Source: Triticum aestivum (Eukaryota > Streptophyta > Magnoliopsida > Poales > Poaceae). Taken from it: a DNA stretch of 64,000 nucleotides. The position numbers and the translations under genes are program-made. The notes under the pieces are model-generated. The model ran no database searches. It was not told the origin of the DNA and saw nothing but the letters and a program-made list of their open reading frames with translations. Where the stretch lies: assembly GCF_018294505.1 (NCBI RefSeq), contig NC_057801.1:202000538-202064537 (forward strand), given 5' to 3'. Positions 22,291 to 33,519 of the stretch are shown one piece after another; position 1 is the first letter of the stretch, and each line of letters opens with the position of its first letter.

Positions 22291-24615
22291 CAAGTTAACT
22301 ATGTGGTGTTAAGTTATTCGCCCTCTCCAGTAGGTGAGATTGATTCTAAATTAAAGGAAGTATATAGCTTTGACAAGGTTAATTAACCCTACGATATCCT
22401 TAAAATGTCACCGAGGTTAAGCCTCTCCAACCCACATTTTAGCCCCGGAGAGAACGTGGCATTACTTCGTTATATCACCTTTTTAGACATCCCGCATTGT
22501 GATAGCGGGTCGTTACACACACTCTTCTTACAATTAAAAACCAAATGTTGTCCTCCGCCTCCGGCGTAATTTGTTCATTTGTTTTATCATGCCGCAACCA
22601 TGTCTCGCTTACATCTACTTGTGTATATACATAATAGACTCAAGAATGCGTTCTTGAGTCGGGAGGTCATTCGTGTGTGGGTTTGCGGCGATCATGCCGT
22701 GTGTGTAGGAGTTCAATCTTTTGTTCTTTACAAGAACTTTCATAAGAATTTGGTAGGATTCTATTTCTTAATACATTTTTCGTTGTAGCATATTTGGTTT
22801 ATAAGAATATATATTATAAGAATTTCTCTATGGTCTAGTCTGCATGGAATCTCATAAAAAAATCATTGAGTTCAACCTCATGAAAAAAAAACTTTTGTTT
22901 CCATGACAACCATGGTATACACCAAATCAACATCAACGATAAAAAAAATTCAACTCCTATAGAATTTAATATGCCATGACAACCTTCTAAGTCTTATCTA
23001 TTATAGTGTGTTTGGAAATCATGTGAACCAAAGTAGGCTACTTGCTCTGCTTCTAGACATATGTCATTTCACAAACATGATTGAGTATCCTCAACTTTAA
23101 GTGCGTGTTAATGCAAATATATAATAATGCATTTTTTGGTTCAAAATATAAACGTCTTCAACAAATATTATTAACATGTTGAGTATTTAATCCATTTTAT
23201 TTATGTAAATTATGAATGTTGAGGGAAGTTTTGTGGCTTCATTGCTTGGAATTTCTTAAGTGTTATTCAAATTCTTAGACTACCATTTCAACTCAGACTG
23301 ACTTAATCTTCCCCGCAAAAAAAACTGATTTAATTCATTTAACAACATAATTTATTGGCTACAAAATTGAGCAATCTCGGAGAATTGTGGAATAGTAAAT
23401 CCACATTAAGAAAGATAAAATGAACTATATGTTGGTGTTACCTTTACCCTCTTCTTCTTAGATCGCTTTCATAACCCCTACCGTCAACCTGGCATGTAAA
23501 CGTGTGGATGAATTCCTTTACCCTCTTCTTTTATTAATATAAGATACGCATGCACATGCATATTCTAGAAGAAAAAAGTATTACCTTAAATAATTCATGT
23601 TTGCGTGGTCCTAATATTGGGATGCTTAAAATGAAACTAGAAACACGTAACAACATATTGTACAATAAAGAGAATTGTCTTATCTTCATTACTAAGTGAT
23701 CAACTCTTAGGTAAGAGAAGGTTATTCTTTTTTCCTTTCTCACTCTTCCAACTTAGCTAGCTATCATCACATGTGGCACTGCGAAGATAGTATCACTGTA
23801 CGCACAATAAATTTAGAAATTTTAAGGCCACTAGCTACAACCGTACCAGCCCAAACAGCAAAACTGAAATAAAATTGAGTAGCGCAAATCACGGAACAAA
23901 TCAGACGACATGTATCGAGTGCGATTTTTGCACAATGGTAGGCGGCTGCATTTTAGCCGCGCAGCAACAAAAAACTACAGATCATGATGATCATAGAGAC
24001 TACGCAGTGTAAATGGGTTTGTTCATCGTACCTGATCGCTTTTTATAATTTTTTCCAACCATTCCTACCCCTTTTACACGCGGTAGTATTATAATGGCAG
24101 ACAACACACACGCATGGGAAGGGGGAAGATGCATGCATGGGACGGAAGCAAAGCTTTGTAAGAGAGAAAAGTGCCTTGCGTTTTAAATTAACGGTGGTTT
24201 GCTTTGCTCCCTGAGACAAAATTACTCGGCGTCGGCGTAGGAGGCAAAAGAGGAACCACTTTTTGGAGTAGTTTTCACTCCAAAGGCGTGCGTGCGTGCA
24301 TGTTTTTACCTAGCGTAGCTAGCTAGGCACGCACTGCTGCTTTCACTACACACCTCAAAAGTTGTCGGGGGAACTACTCGATCGAGCGAGCGAGCGAGGC
24401 CGGCCGTCTCGAGGTGAGCAAGGACACATTTTGACGACAATGCCATAGAGAATGTAGTACTGCTTCCATCGGCAGCCACGAAGAAAGATTTCGTCGATCA
24501 TATCTCTGCACTTTTAGCGGCATCCGCGCGCTAGTACTACACATGCACGCACGCACGCACGCACGAGCACAAACAGAAATTCCGACGCTTAAATGGAAAA
24601 TGGAATCAGCTCATT
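22291..24615. other. AT-rich, low-copy-looking interval without genes
   Basis: About 2.3 kb with no supported ORF. It contains short simple features only: a 10-bp-arm palindrome gactcaagaa/ttcttgagtc at 22629-22652, and GTGC/GCAC-type short tandem words near 24286-24302 and 24542-24566. The segment 24080-24600 is richer in GC and has a promoter-like look on the minus strand, but no exon can be supported. Confidence 0.4.
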
Positions 24616-24693
24616 AAATGGGTGTGTTGGAACCTACAAGGGAATGGTCAATTTTTAGTGGAGTCCATGTACAGATCCTTGCTTCAATCCGAT

Positions 24694-27600
24694 TTTATTT
24701 TTTTTTTTGAAAAGGGACGCAACCCCGGCCTCTGCATCAGAGAGATGCATACGGCCACATTTATTAAAAGCAAATAGGTTCAACAAAGGTCATGTAATCC
24801 GTTACAAACTAGCCACCAAACGGCTCACAAAGAGAGGAAAATAAAAACCACATCCGGCATGCAAAATAAAGATAGGAAAACTAATTGTCTATCCTATTAC
24901 ATTACCGTCATCCAAACCGGCTGAATATAGCCCGATCTACCATTTTTCCATCGGGTAGATCCAGTAACCAAATGCTTCCTGGCCTCCGTCTGAGTGAGTA
25001 GCAATCACATACGGATCAACGTAGTAGCTCGGAAGATAACCTGCAAAAAATGAGTATTTGTTATTCTGTTAAAAACCAAATCATTCATGCAGTTCCAGAC
25101 TGCCCAAAGTAAAGCACATACTCCTACACGAATGTGTCTTGCTGTTTGGGTCTCTATCCCATCCAGCCACGTCCCAAATAACGTGTTGATATTATTCGCA
25201 GGAGTAATATTAAAAGCAATGTGAACAGTCCGCCAAAGAACCTTCGCCATGGGACAATCAAGAAAGAGGTGTTTGATGGTCTCGTCGCGATCACAAAAAC
25301 TACATCTCGTAGAACCGGTCCAATCGCGCTTTGTCAAATTGTCCTTGGTGAAAATGACTTGTTTATGTACAAACCACATAAACACTTTAACCCTCAAAGG
25401 GACTTTGACATTCCAAACATGTTTGGAACTAGGAATAGAGTTAGAATTGATCACATCTAAGTACATAGATTTAACCGTGAACTCTCCAATCCTGGTTAAT
25501 TTCCAGCTCAACGAATCCGGCCGTTGAGCAAGCTGCACATCCATCAGTCTTCTCACCAAATGGAGCCAGGCTTCCCAACGCGCTCCGGCAAGTGTTCTCC
25601 TAAATTGGATATTGAGGGGAGTGGACTGAAGCACGGTAGCAACCAGAGCGTCTCTCCGTTGCATGATGCTACAAAGAGAAGGATACTGAAGAGCGAGAGG
25701 TGTTTCCCCTAGCCACGTATCCTCCCAGAATCTCGTGGAAGTACCGTTTTCGATAATAAACTTTGTTCTGTTGAAAAAGACCGATTTAACTCTCATCAGC
25801 CCTTTCCAAAAAGGTGAATCCGTCAGCCTCACAGTCACTTGTGACAAAGTTTTGAATTGAAGGTACTTGTTACGCAGAATCTGCGCCCACGTGGCCTCTG
25901 ACTCTACAGATAACTTGTACAACCACTTGCTGAGAACACATCTGTTTTTCACTTCAAGATTTTCGATACCTAGACCCCCTTGGTCCTTTGGTCGGCAAAT
26001 AATATCCCATTTAGTGAGTCGATACTTCTTTTTTAAATCATCACTCTGCCAGAAGAAACGGGATCGATAGAAATCCAGTCTTTTGCTAACTCCAACTGGT
26101 ATCTCAAAAAACGACAAAAGAAACATAGGTATGCTCTTGAGAACCGAATTAATCAGAATTAGCCGGCCCCCATACGACATCAGCTTGCCCTTCCAGCAGC
26201 TTAGTTTCTTCTCGAATCGATCCTCGATACACTTTCATTCTCTATTTGTTAGCTTACGATGGTGAATTGGTATACCCAAATACGTAAAAGGTAAATTCCC
26301 AAGTTCACAACCGAACAATTGCTTATAGGCCTCTTGTTCTTCTTTGGCTCTTTCAAAGCAAAACAGTTCACTCTTGTGAAAGTTAATCTTTAACCCCATC
26401 AATTGTTCGAATAAGCATAACACCAGCTTCATGTTTCATGCTTTTTCCAAGTCATGCTCCATGAAAATTATAGTATCATCAGCGTACTGTAGGATAGACA
26501 CTCCTCCATCAACTAGATGAGGTACCAGGCTACCTACTTGACCAGCATCCTTTGTCCTACCTATTAGAATGGTCAACATGTCAACTATGATGTTGAACAG
26601 AATAGGTGACATCGGATCTTATTGTCTCAGACCTTTATGTGTCTGGAAATAGTGACATATGTCATCATTCACTTTGATTCCAACACTCTCTTTTTGCGTA
26701 AAGGATTCAACCTGGTTTCTCCAAGCCGGGTCGAAACCTTCAAGCGCAGAGCCTGTTGCAGAAATGTCCATTTAACTTTATCGTACGCCTTTTCGAAATC
26801 CACTTTGAAAACAACCCCGTCTAGTTTTTTCGTATGGAGTTCATGGAGCGTCTCATGCAGGACTACAACCCCTTCCAGGATGTTTCTGTCCAGCATGAAA
26901 GCAGTTTGGGCCGGCTGCACCACAGAGTGTGCAATCTGTGTGAGTCTATTAGTCCTAACCTTGGTAAAAAAATTTGAAACTAACATTAAGAAGACAGATA
27001 GGCCTGAACTGCTCAATTCTCACAGCCTCTGTTTTCTTCGGGAGTAAGGTTATTGTTCCAAAATTCAAATGAAACAATTGAAGCTGTCCAGAGAACAGAT
27101 CCTGGAACATCGGTAACAGATCCCCTTTAATAATGTGCCAACACCTCTTATAAAACTCCGCCGGAAATCCATCCGGCCCCGGAGCTTTATTGTTCTTCAT
27201 CTGTGCAATCGCATCAAACACCTCTTTCTCCAAGAATGGTGCAGTCAATACCTCATTCTCATCGGCAGCCAGCTGAGGCACATCCTCAATCCTCGACTCA
27301 TCCAAGGACACAAAGTTATCCTCTGGAGGCTCATATAGCTTCTTGTAATAGTTTGTTATGTAAAGTTTTAGGTTCTCTTGTCCAATGATCGTTTCCTCGT
27401 CTTGCTCAAGCTGAAAGATTCTTTTCTTTCTGTGCTTGCCATTGGCAATCATATGGAAGAATTGAGTGTTGGCGTCCCCTTGGACAACTTTGCGAACCTT
27501 GGCTCACAATGCCCACTTCAACTCCTCTTCCCTCAATAGCTCTTTCAATCTCATCTCCACATCAACTTTAGCATGAAGCTCTGAGGATTGCAAAACGAAG

Positions 27601-27701
27601 GACTCAGCTTTCACATCTAAGGACTGAATAAGTGTAAGGAGTCTCTCCTTTTCAATCTTATATATCCCACTAAGATGCTTAGCCCATCCTCGCAATGCTT
27701 A
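24694..27701 (-). mobile_element. 5'-truncated LINE inserted into the LINE above
   Basis: On the minus strand a poly(A) tail (T-run 24697-24708 on plus) ends the element, and it is truncated at 27701 within ORF2. An 8-bp duplication aatccgat (24686-24693 and 27702-27709) flanks it. The 3' end carries the atgcagaggccggggt words typical of this LINE group, also seen at the end of the element finishing at 34707. At 3.0 kb it holds the RT domain and C-terminal region. Confidence 0.92.
25005..27695 (-). pseudogene. LINE ORF2: reverse transcriptase and zinc-finger C-terminus, broken
   Basis: Open pieces in order are 27695-27504 (linker between endonuclease and RT), 27452-26955 (RT start, with NNKAPGPDGFPAEFY and FRPICLLNV), 27016-26669 (KVDFEKAYDKV), 26432-26235 (GLKINFHKSE and YLGIPI) and 26180-25005 (391 codons). 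The catalytic YADD is intact at 26486-26475. The long C-terminal piece has the SYGGRLILINSVL segment and the W..K.P.RVK.F.W...CSFC zf-RVT pattern. Several stops and frameshifts separate the pieces. The endonuclease was lost by 5' truncation, so it cannot move. Confidence 0.9.
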
Positions 27702-28410
27702 AATCCGATGTGCCAGTTGATAATAATAAGAATATTTGAAAAATGAAAATACCTTTTAAGAATAAAATCTTTGCATGATATCTTGGTCGTGGAGCTTACT
27801 AAAGATAACCTTATTAAGAGGAATTGACATGAAAGTACGCAATGTGTCTTTTGTCAGCATGATGAGACGATAAACATTTGTTCTTTCAATGTAAATTGGC
27901 TCGTTTTATATGGTTAGTCATCCAAATAGCTTTTCGCTTGTACCCTCTTTGTAGTCTTGCTAATATATTTGACAACTAGTTACATGGGATTGAACACAAG
28001 TTTAGAACTCTTCTCAGGGTAGGAGCGCTCCGTTATTTGGTCGCTTTGGCTATGTGGAAATGCTAACGTTTTTACGGGGAAGTTACATCTCTTATTCAGG
28101 TTATCTACAGATGTATCGGGACGCTTCATTTATGGTCGTCTCTACAGCGAATGGAGAATCGCGACCTCTTTATGGAGGTTTATACACGATTGGAGGCTAC
28201 GGCGAGGGATACTTTTACCCAACATGGGTGGCAGCATGATCTCAGGATTGGCCCCCTACGTCTTAGGCGTTATACGAACACTAGCTGTTTCTTAGTATTT
28301 CGTCTCTTTTTTGGTTTTTTGTTCTGTGTGCATTTTAGTATGCCGAGGCCGGGTGTAATGCTTAAACCTTTTAAGTAATAAAGCGTCCCTTATCGAAAAT
28401 GGGTGTGTTG

Positions 28411-29494
28411 TGCGTCGGTCGACGAATCTTTGTCAAAGATTGGCTTAGTTGTGAACCATCTGACCGTATGATGCTCACTGTACGGCCGTTACTCTCCTCT
28501 GCTCACCATATTGCAACATGGTCTATGTTGCAAACCTTCATTGCAACACGGCTCTTGTTGCAAAATCACATCTGATTTGTGGTTGTGTCGTCGCCATTGC
28601 AATAAGATTCTTGTTGTAAACCTTCGATGCAATAGGACCTTGTTGTAGCACCTTTGGCCATGTCTGTCACTATTGCAATGAGACCTTTATTGTGAAACTT
28701 TGTTGCAAAAGCATCTCCGATCGTGTCTGACACCATTGCAATAGACCCCTTGTTGCAAACCTTCATTGCAACATGATTCGTGTTCCAAAGTCATCTCAGG
28801 CTCCTTTAAAAGAAAATCGATCGATAGGGGAAAAATCCACACACCTGCAACACCGGGCCGGCTGGCGCTCACCCGTCCCTGGAGAGCGCATCTCATGGCG
28901 AAAACCCAAAGAGAAATAAACTGGATATAGAAGACGAACGAGGAAAAAAAGGAAACGTGTGGCTCTCGTTCGCGATTCAGAAAGGAAGGAAAAATGATGA
29001 GTGGTCAAGGGCCCCACATGGGACGCGTGTCGCACATTGAGGCAGCAGAAGATGTGATGTAATCGTCCATTGAGGGAAGCTTTTCCCTTATAAGAAATGG
29101 AAAGTTTGATACAAGGAAGACACTCGCCTGCCTAAGTCAGCCCGTGGGGTGTGTGTGCCGGGTGAACCCTATCTCGTGGCGTCACCTTCCCTTCCTCACC
29201 TCCCCGTCGAAGGAGGCAACTTGTAGGAAAAAACATCCTAAGTGGCAGTCGGCTTGCCTCCTGGTGTTTTAGGAGTCTTTGCCGCTGGATAGTTGTAGTA
29301 GCCCTAGATGACACAAATTGATGGCCTGGGATATCTCGGTGATGGTCGTGTTTCTGAGCCCGCGGAAGCGTGTGGCAGCAACAACGATGATTTTTAGTGG
29401 AGGTTTATCTTCGGGGTTCCCTTTTCTCGACGTCGATGACGGATTGCTCCATTAGGAGACAATTTGTTGATTTACGTGGCGGCCTCAATCTAGT
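28411..29494. other. Unassigned sequence with degenerate TTGCAA repeats
   Basis: Between 28505 and 28770 the words ttgcaaca, cattgcaat and cttgttgcaaa recur about every 30-60 bp, suggesting an old degenerate tandem array. The rest shows no gene. It may include the lost left end of the Harbinger element whose gene starts near 29495. Confidence 0.4.
28505..28770. repeat. Degenerate tandem repeat with TTGCAA core
   Basis: At least ten ttgcaa or ttgcaat words occur in 265 bp, with phrases such as cttgttgcaaaccttc at 28745-28765 and a related form near 28530. Units are unequal, so this is an eroded array. Confidence 0.6.
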
Positions 29495-30667
29495 TGAATG
29501 TGGGCCATCTTCGAGGTGCACGGGCATGAGCTATTTTGTTTCATGCGGCATGACCCAAAGCTGTTGTGCGATGCATGGTTGACCACTAGTCCCGATCCGA
29601 TCCATGGAACGGAGCAAAAGAGCACAACATTTTGGGCCAATGTCCACACATGGTTCCATGAACACAAGCATTTCGCGCCCTACTCCGACGCGGTCATCCA
29701 CACCATGAATCGAAGTCCCTCAACCATTGATAGTACACCATCCAAGAGGCCGTCTCGAAGTATTGCGGTCATTTGAAGAATTTCATCGCACGGTGGCCTA
29801 GTGGTGCGCAAATCATCGAGCTGATAAGTTTATTTGGCCGGATATGCATAGTTTCGTTGATCACTAGCCGGATATGCATACTGTTCTAGCCGGACATACA
29901 TAGTTTCGTGGTCACTTGTCGTTATGCATAGTTTTGTTGGTCACTTGCCGAATATGGATAGCTTTGTTGATCATAGCCGAATATGCATAGTTTTCTTGAT
30001 CACTAGCCGGTTATCTATGCATAGTTCCTGACAATGTTATATTTTGTAGCCTTCTCGTGCCTGTACGGTGTTCAAGAAGTTGGGGAAGAAATACTTCACC
30101 ATCATGCATTGTTGGTTGAAGTTGGATGCACAATAGAAGTGGAACCTATTCATTGCCCAGACCGCCGCCCAAGCCACCAAGGAAGAAACCAGTTACCCAA
30201 CCGACCCAACAAAAGAACCGCCCAAGAAGGTTAAGAGAGTTTTGGGGAAAGAAGTGGGAGGAGGAGAGGGAGAAGCGAGAAGGTGTGGCGGCCAAGATAA
30301 CTGAGAGGTCCGAGGACATCTAGTCGAAGAAGGAGGAGGCATACGTCAAGCGCTCCGACATCAAGGAGGAGAACAAGTCGGAGAGATTCAAATTGTTGAT
30401 GGAGGCGACCGAGAAGAAACTCAAGCTTGAAGAGAAGAGAGTCATGGTCGAACAGAAGAAGGTGAAGATCGCAGTCGATGCAGATGACGCCAAGATGTTG
30501 ACTTTTTTGTGGATATTTTGGATGCGGACACAAGAATGATCGTGCAAACCGCCCGCTACAAGATGTTGCAGTGGCTGGAAGATGAGTTGGAGGCGCCGGA
30601 CAAGGAGGATATGGAGGCGGCGGGGAACGAGGCAAAGGCTGCCTACGAGGCGGTGGCGACACCTTAA
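29495..30667 (+). pseudogene. Harbinger-associated Myb/trihelix-like protein, broken
   Basis: The 5' part (29498-29776) carries LLCDAWLTTSPDPIHGTEQK and FWANVHTWFHEHK, the trihelix/Myb-like DNA-binding region of the second protein of PIF/Harbinger elements. A frameshift near 29710 moves the continuation (QEAVSKYCGHL) to another frame. After a repeat-filled intron the gene resumes near 30055 (KKLGKKYFTIMHCW) and ends in the helical NAM-associated C-terminal type region (RFKLLMEATEKKLKLEEK, about 30385-30438) with stop TAA 30665-30667. Stops at 30148 and 30321 and a late frameshift break it. No transposase is seen nearby. Confidence 0.75.
29837..30030 (+). repeat. Minisatellite, about 29-bp unit, 7 copies, inside the Myb-like gene's intron
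   Basis: The unit begins gccggatatgcatag and continues ttt.gttgatcacta. Copies start near 29837, 29867, 29889, 29918, 29947, 29976 and 30007, with substitutions and one shorter copy. It separates two coding parts of the gene and so lies in an intron or an insertion. Confidence 0.85.
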
Positions 30668-30944
30668 GCGTGGAAGCTCGGATTGCCGGTTCGGCAGGAT
30701 AGAAAATTTGATTTTTTTTTCTTGCATAGACTGCCGCACTGATATTCTTTTATGACCGGACATGTAAAAACTAGGCATACTTGCCTCTTTTTGGTTGTCA
30801 TGTGATCCGGCAAGGGATCGGACTTTATTTGAATTTCAAATTGCCATTTACAAGCGGACATATACATGACTGCATTGGATGGTCGGCTCCCGTATCAATG
30901 TCCGCGGACTGCTCTCTTATGTCCGCAGACGAATGCTGGAGCCA

Positions 30945-30974
30945 ATTTGCGGGTTAGCGTTTGAGATGCCCTAA
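30945..30974. mobile_element. Right terminus of Harbinger-type element
   Basis: The sequence gcgtttgagatgccc followed by taa reads, on the other strand, TTA then GGGCATCTCAAACGC, a typical PIF/Harbinger end with its 3-bp target duplication. It lies about 300 bp after the Myb-like gene. The matching left end was not found. Confidence 0.55.
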
Positions 30975-31256
30975 GGATGAAATCTCTACATCAAAATTTG
31001 ACCTTGTTTGGTTGAACCTGGCAATTCACATGCTGAAGGCATTGCATGGAGTTTGTTTGGACTTCTATTTCGGTGAAAATTCTTGATCTACCTCAGTGGT
31101 TCGAATTAACGACGACGGTGCTCGTGCGCCGTTCCCTTTGTAACAGCGTCGTTGCCAAACCGTTTCTCTTGTTACCTTAGGGTTGACATCATTGATGGCT
31201 GATTTTTTTTGCAACTATTTCAATTCATTGATCTTTTTTTACTTTTGTAATGTTGG

Positions 31257-31848
31257 CTTTTTTCTTTGCGAAAAACTTTCAATCTATTCATCTTCAATCA
31301 TGGCGGTTCGAAAAACAACAGAGGTAATAAAAATTACAATGATGTCCGTGGACCACCTAACGACGACTACAAATACTTGAGCGAGCAGAAGGCGCGCCAC
31401 CGTCATCGACTCTCCCTCATCGGAGTCAGGTAAACCTTATTGTAGTAGGCACTCAGGAAGTTGTCGTGCTAAACTCCCATAGGACCAGCACACCAAGTAG
31501 CAACCATCGCCGATGAAGGAAGCCGTATATTAGAAGGATCAACCCTATAAACACCTGAACGAAGACGAGCGAAGATCAGATCCAAACAGATCCATGGAAG
31601 ACTAGCACCAACCCAATCCCGCGAGATCCGACAAGACACGCCTCCACACGCCCTCCGACGATACTAGACGCATCATCGAGACGAGGATAGAATGTGGGAG
31701 ACATTATTTGTACTAAGGGACATCGCTGCCGCTACACAGCCCCAACTAAGACGCTGAACCTAGAGGCCATGGGAATGGGGCGGACTGGCGGCGCGTCAGG
31801 AGGTGAAGAGGTTTTCTTGTGGAGGAGGAAAGAGACTTAAACAATTTG
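31257..31848 (-). mobile_element. Poly(A)-tailed non-LTR retroelement without ORF, minus strand
   Basis: On the minus strand the element ends in a T/A-rich tail (plus-strand ttttttctttgcg at 31258-31270), preceded by a gtaatttttattacct-like 3' region. A 13-bp duplication with two mismatches flanks it: tttgtaatgttgg (31244-31256) and tttgtaatattag (31849-31861). No protein is encoded. The layout parallels 19729-20629 but the sequences are not obviously the same family. Confidence 0.65.
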
Positions 31849-32074
31849 TTTGTAATATTAGTTGTCTGCATTGGTTCATATTTTGACTAGTACAAAGGCA
31901 GAATGCAATTAGTACCCTTTTATGTAAATTTCCATCATATGTCATCTCATTAATTTTGGCTCTAGAAAATTTTCCAAGTTCGTGGGTTAGAGATAGAAGA
32001 TGTGATTGACATTTTTTTCATGGAACAGGAACAAGTTTTACTTGAAAATTGTATTACAGAAGTTAATTACCAGT

Positions 32075-32181
32075 TACTCCCTCCATTCGGAAATACTTGT
32101 CCAAAAAATAAATGTATCTAGACGTATTTTAATTATAGATACATTCATTTTTATGACAAATAATTCCGAAGGAAGGGAGTA
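32075..32181. mobile_element. Stowaway-type MITE
   Basis: The 107-bp segment begins tactccctccattcgg and ends ccgaaggaagggagta, an inverted repeat with TA at both sides. The interior also pairs around atgtatctagacg. Typical Triticeae Tc1/Mariner MITE. Confidence 0.88.
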
Positions 32182-32414
32182 CAAAACAGAATGACTGGTC
32201 TGTTTGGTGGAAGGATTGTCTTCAGCTACTTCACCCCAAAAAGAAAAAAACTTAGATCCATGCCCTCCATAAGCCACGGAATGGCAGAACAATCAAGCTC
32301 TGCTCCGATTCTTTGTACCTTGAAATTTTAACAAACTTAATTTTTCACCTCGTCACTTTCGCCAAACCTACTGAAATTTCAGTGCATCATGTTGGACATC
32401 AGGATAATCTCTTA

Positions 32415-32650
32415 GGCTAGTCATAGTGGGAGTAACTTAGCTAGTAACATAGCGTACTTCAAGAAATTTTTGTTTATGTGGCAAGTATTTAATGTGAGGT
32501 GGTAACATAATATGTTACTGTAACATAGCGTTTTCCAAGACAAGATGAGTCTACAAGCTAATAAATGAAGCTATCTATGACATTATTATCATGTTACCTT
32601 GCATTATGAAGGTAGTAACTTAGACTAGTGTCATGCACTCCCCACTGCGG
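32415..32650. mobile_element. MITE-like inverted-repeat element
   Basis: Starts ggctagtcatagtgggagt and ends with an imperfect inverse (actccccactgcgg). Subterminal words gtaacttag...gtaacat at the left and gtagtaacttagactag at the right also mirror or repeat each other. The superfamily is uncertain; Mutator- or Harbinger-derived MITEs look similar. Confidence 0.5.
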
Positions 32651-33519
32651 AAAACAGTTGAGGCATCCACAAAAATTCATGAGTTTCGAACCTTAATTCA
32701 ATTTTCAATCTGTAGATGCTAGCAGCATCTATGTCCTCGATCCACACCTATCAACCGGATGACCAAGTTTATGACAAGTTGACAACATTATCAGAGCCTC
32801 ACAGCGGCGATCAGCAAAGCTAGGTTCCATGGACCGGATGACCAAGTTTATGGCCATTTTTCATGGTACTCAGCATTCTTGGGGTGGTTTGGACCGCGAG
32901 AAAATATCCCGTTCAGAGATGCTCGTCCTAAATATAAAAATACTCAAGCTCTCATGTTTAGTTTGTGCGTTCACCACAGCAAAGCTAGGCTCTCTTTTGG
33001 TGAAGCCTTTCTCCATCTGGTTCTTTTTTGTTCTGTTTTGGCGGGCGAAAACGTCAGTCGGATCGTTGGACACGTCCTCCGATTTTGCAGTACCGCGAGA
33101 ACATATCCCACTTGGCCTTCGGTTACGGAAAAAGAACGGAGATTTGCCGGCTCTGCATGGGAATATTAGGTGAGATCTCTTCACTTTCTCTCCATTGCCA
33201 AATTCCGACCAAGCACAGAATATATTCTTTCCACGAGCCATCGATCAGCCGGCTAATGTTGCATGTGTGTCTTATCTCATCATTGAGCTTCATTGGGGCA
33301 CATAATTTAAGCATCAACCGGATTCACCTGTCGGGTGGAATGTGGTCTAGCCACTACGCATCTGTTTTACTGTCAAGTTGGGTAGCCCATAAACGCGTTT
33401 CATTCTTAATAACTTGATTGTTACATTTAGTCAAACTTCAGGGATCAAGGAGGAGGCGGGGTGTATCACCTGCACATGGAGGAATATTCAAATGATATCA
33501 CCTACGCGTTTCTCTCCCG
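32651..33519. other. Unassigned sequence, no gene identified
   Basis: Only one structural feature stands out: the 20-bp direct repeat ccggatgaccaagtttatg at 32756-32774 and 32834-32852. ORFs of up to 129 codons overlap on both strands and look like chance frames. Confidence 0.4.

Larger units (their letters stand above)
24630..28396 (+). mobile_element. 5'-truncated LINE (short-LINE family copy 1), interrupted
   Basis: The two parts 24630-24693 and 27710-28396 make one 0.75-kb LINE 3' end, separated by another LINE. The 14-bp duplication aaatgggtgtgttg flanks it perfectly (24616-24629 and 28397-28410). The first part reads WNLQGNGQFLVESMYRSLL, matching the same place (near 39209) of the second copy at 38650-39996. 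The second part continues in register from there to the family's 3' end gtaataaagcg...cttatcgaaa. It encodes only the C-terminal zinc-finger (zf-RVT-like) region of the reverse-transcriptase protein, decayed. Confidence 0.9.

Noticed and set aside
24616..28410. Head-to-head LINE dimer or twin-priming inversion
   Set aside because: The left flank 24630-24693 belongs to the plus-strand LINE and two separate target duplications exist, so simple nesting explains the arrangement.
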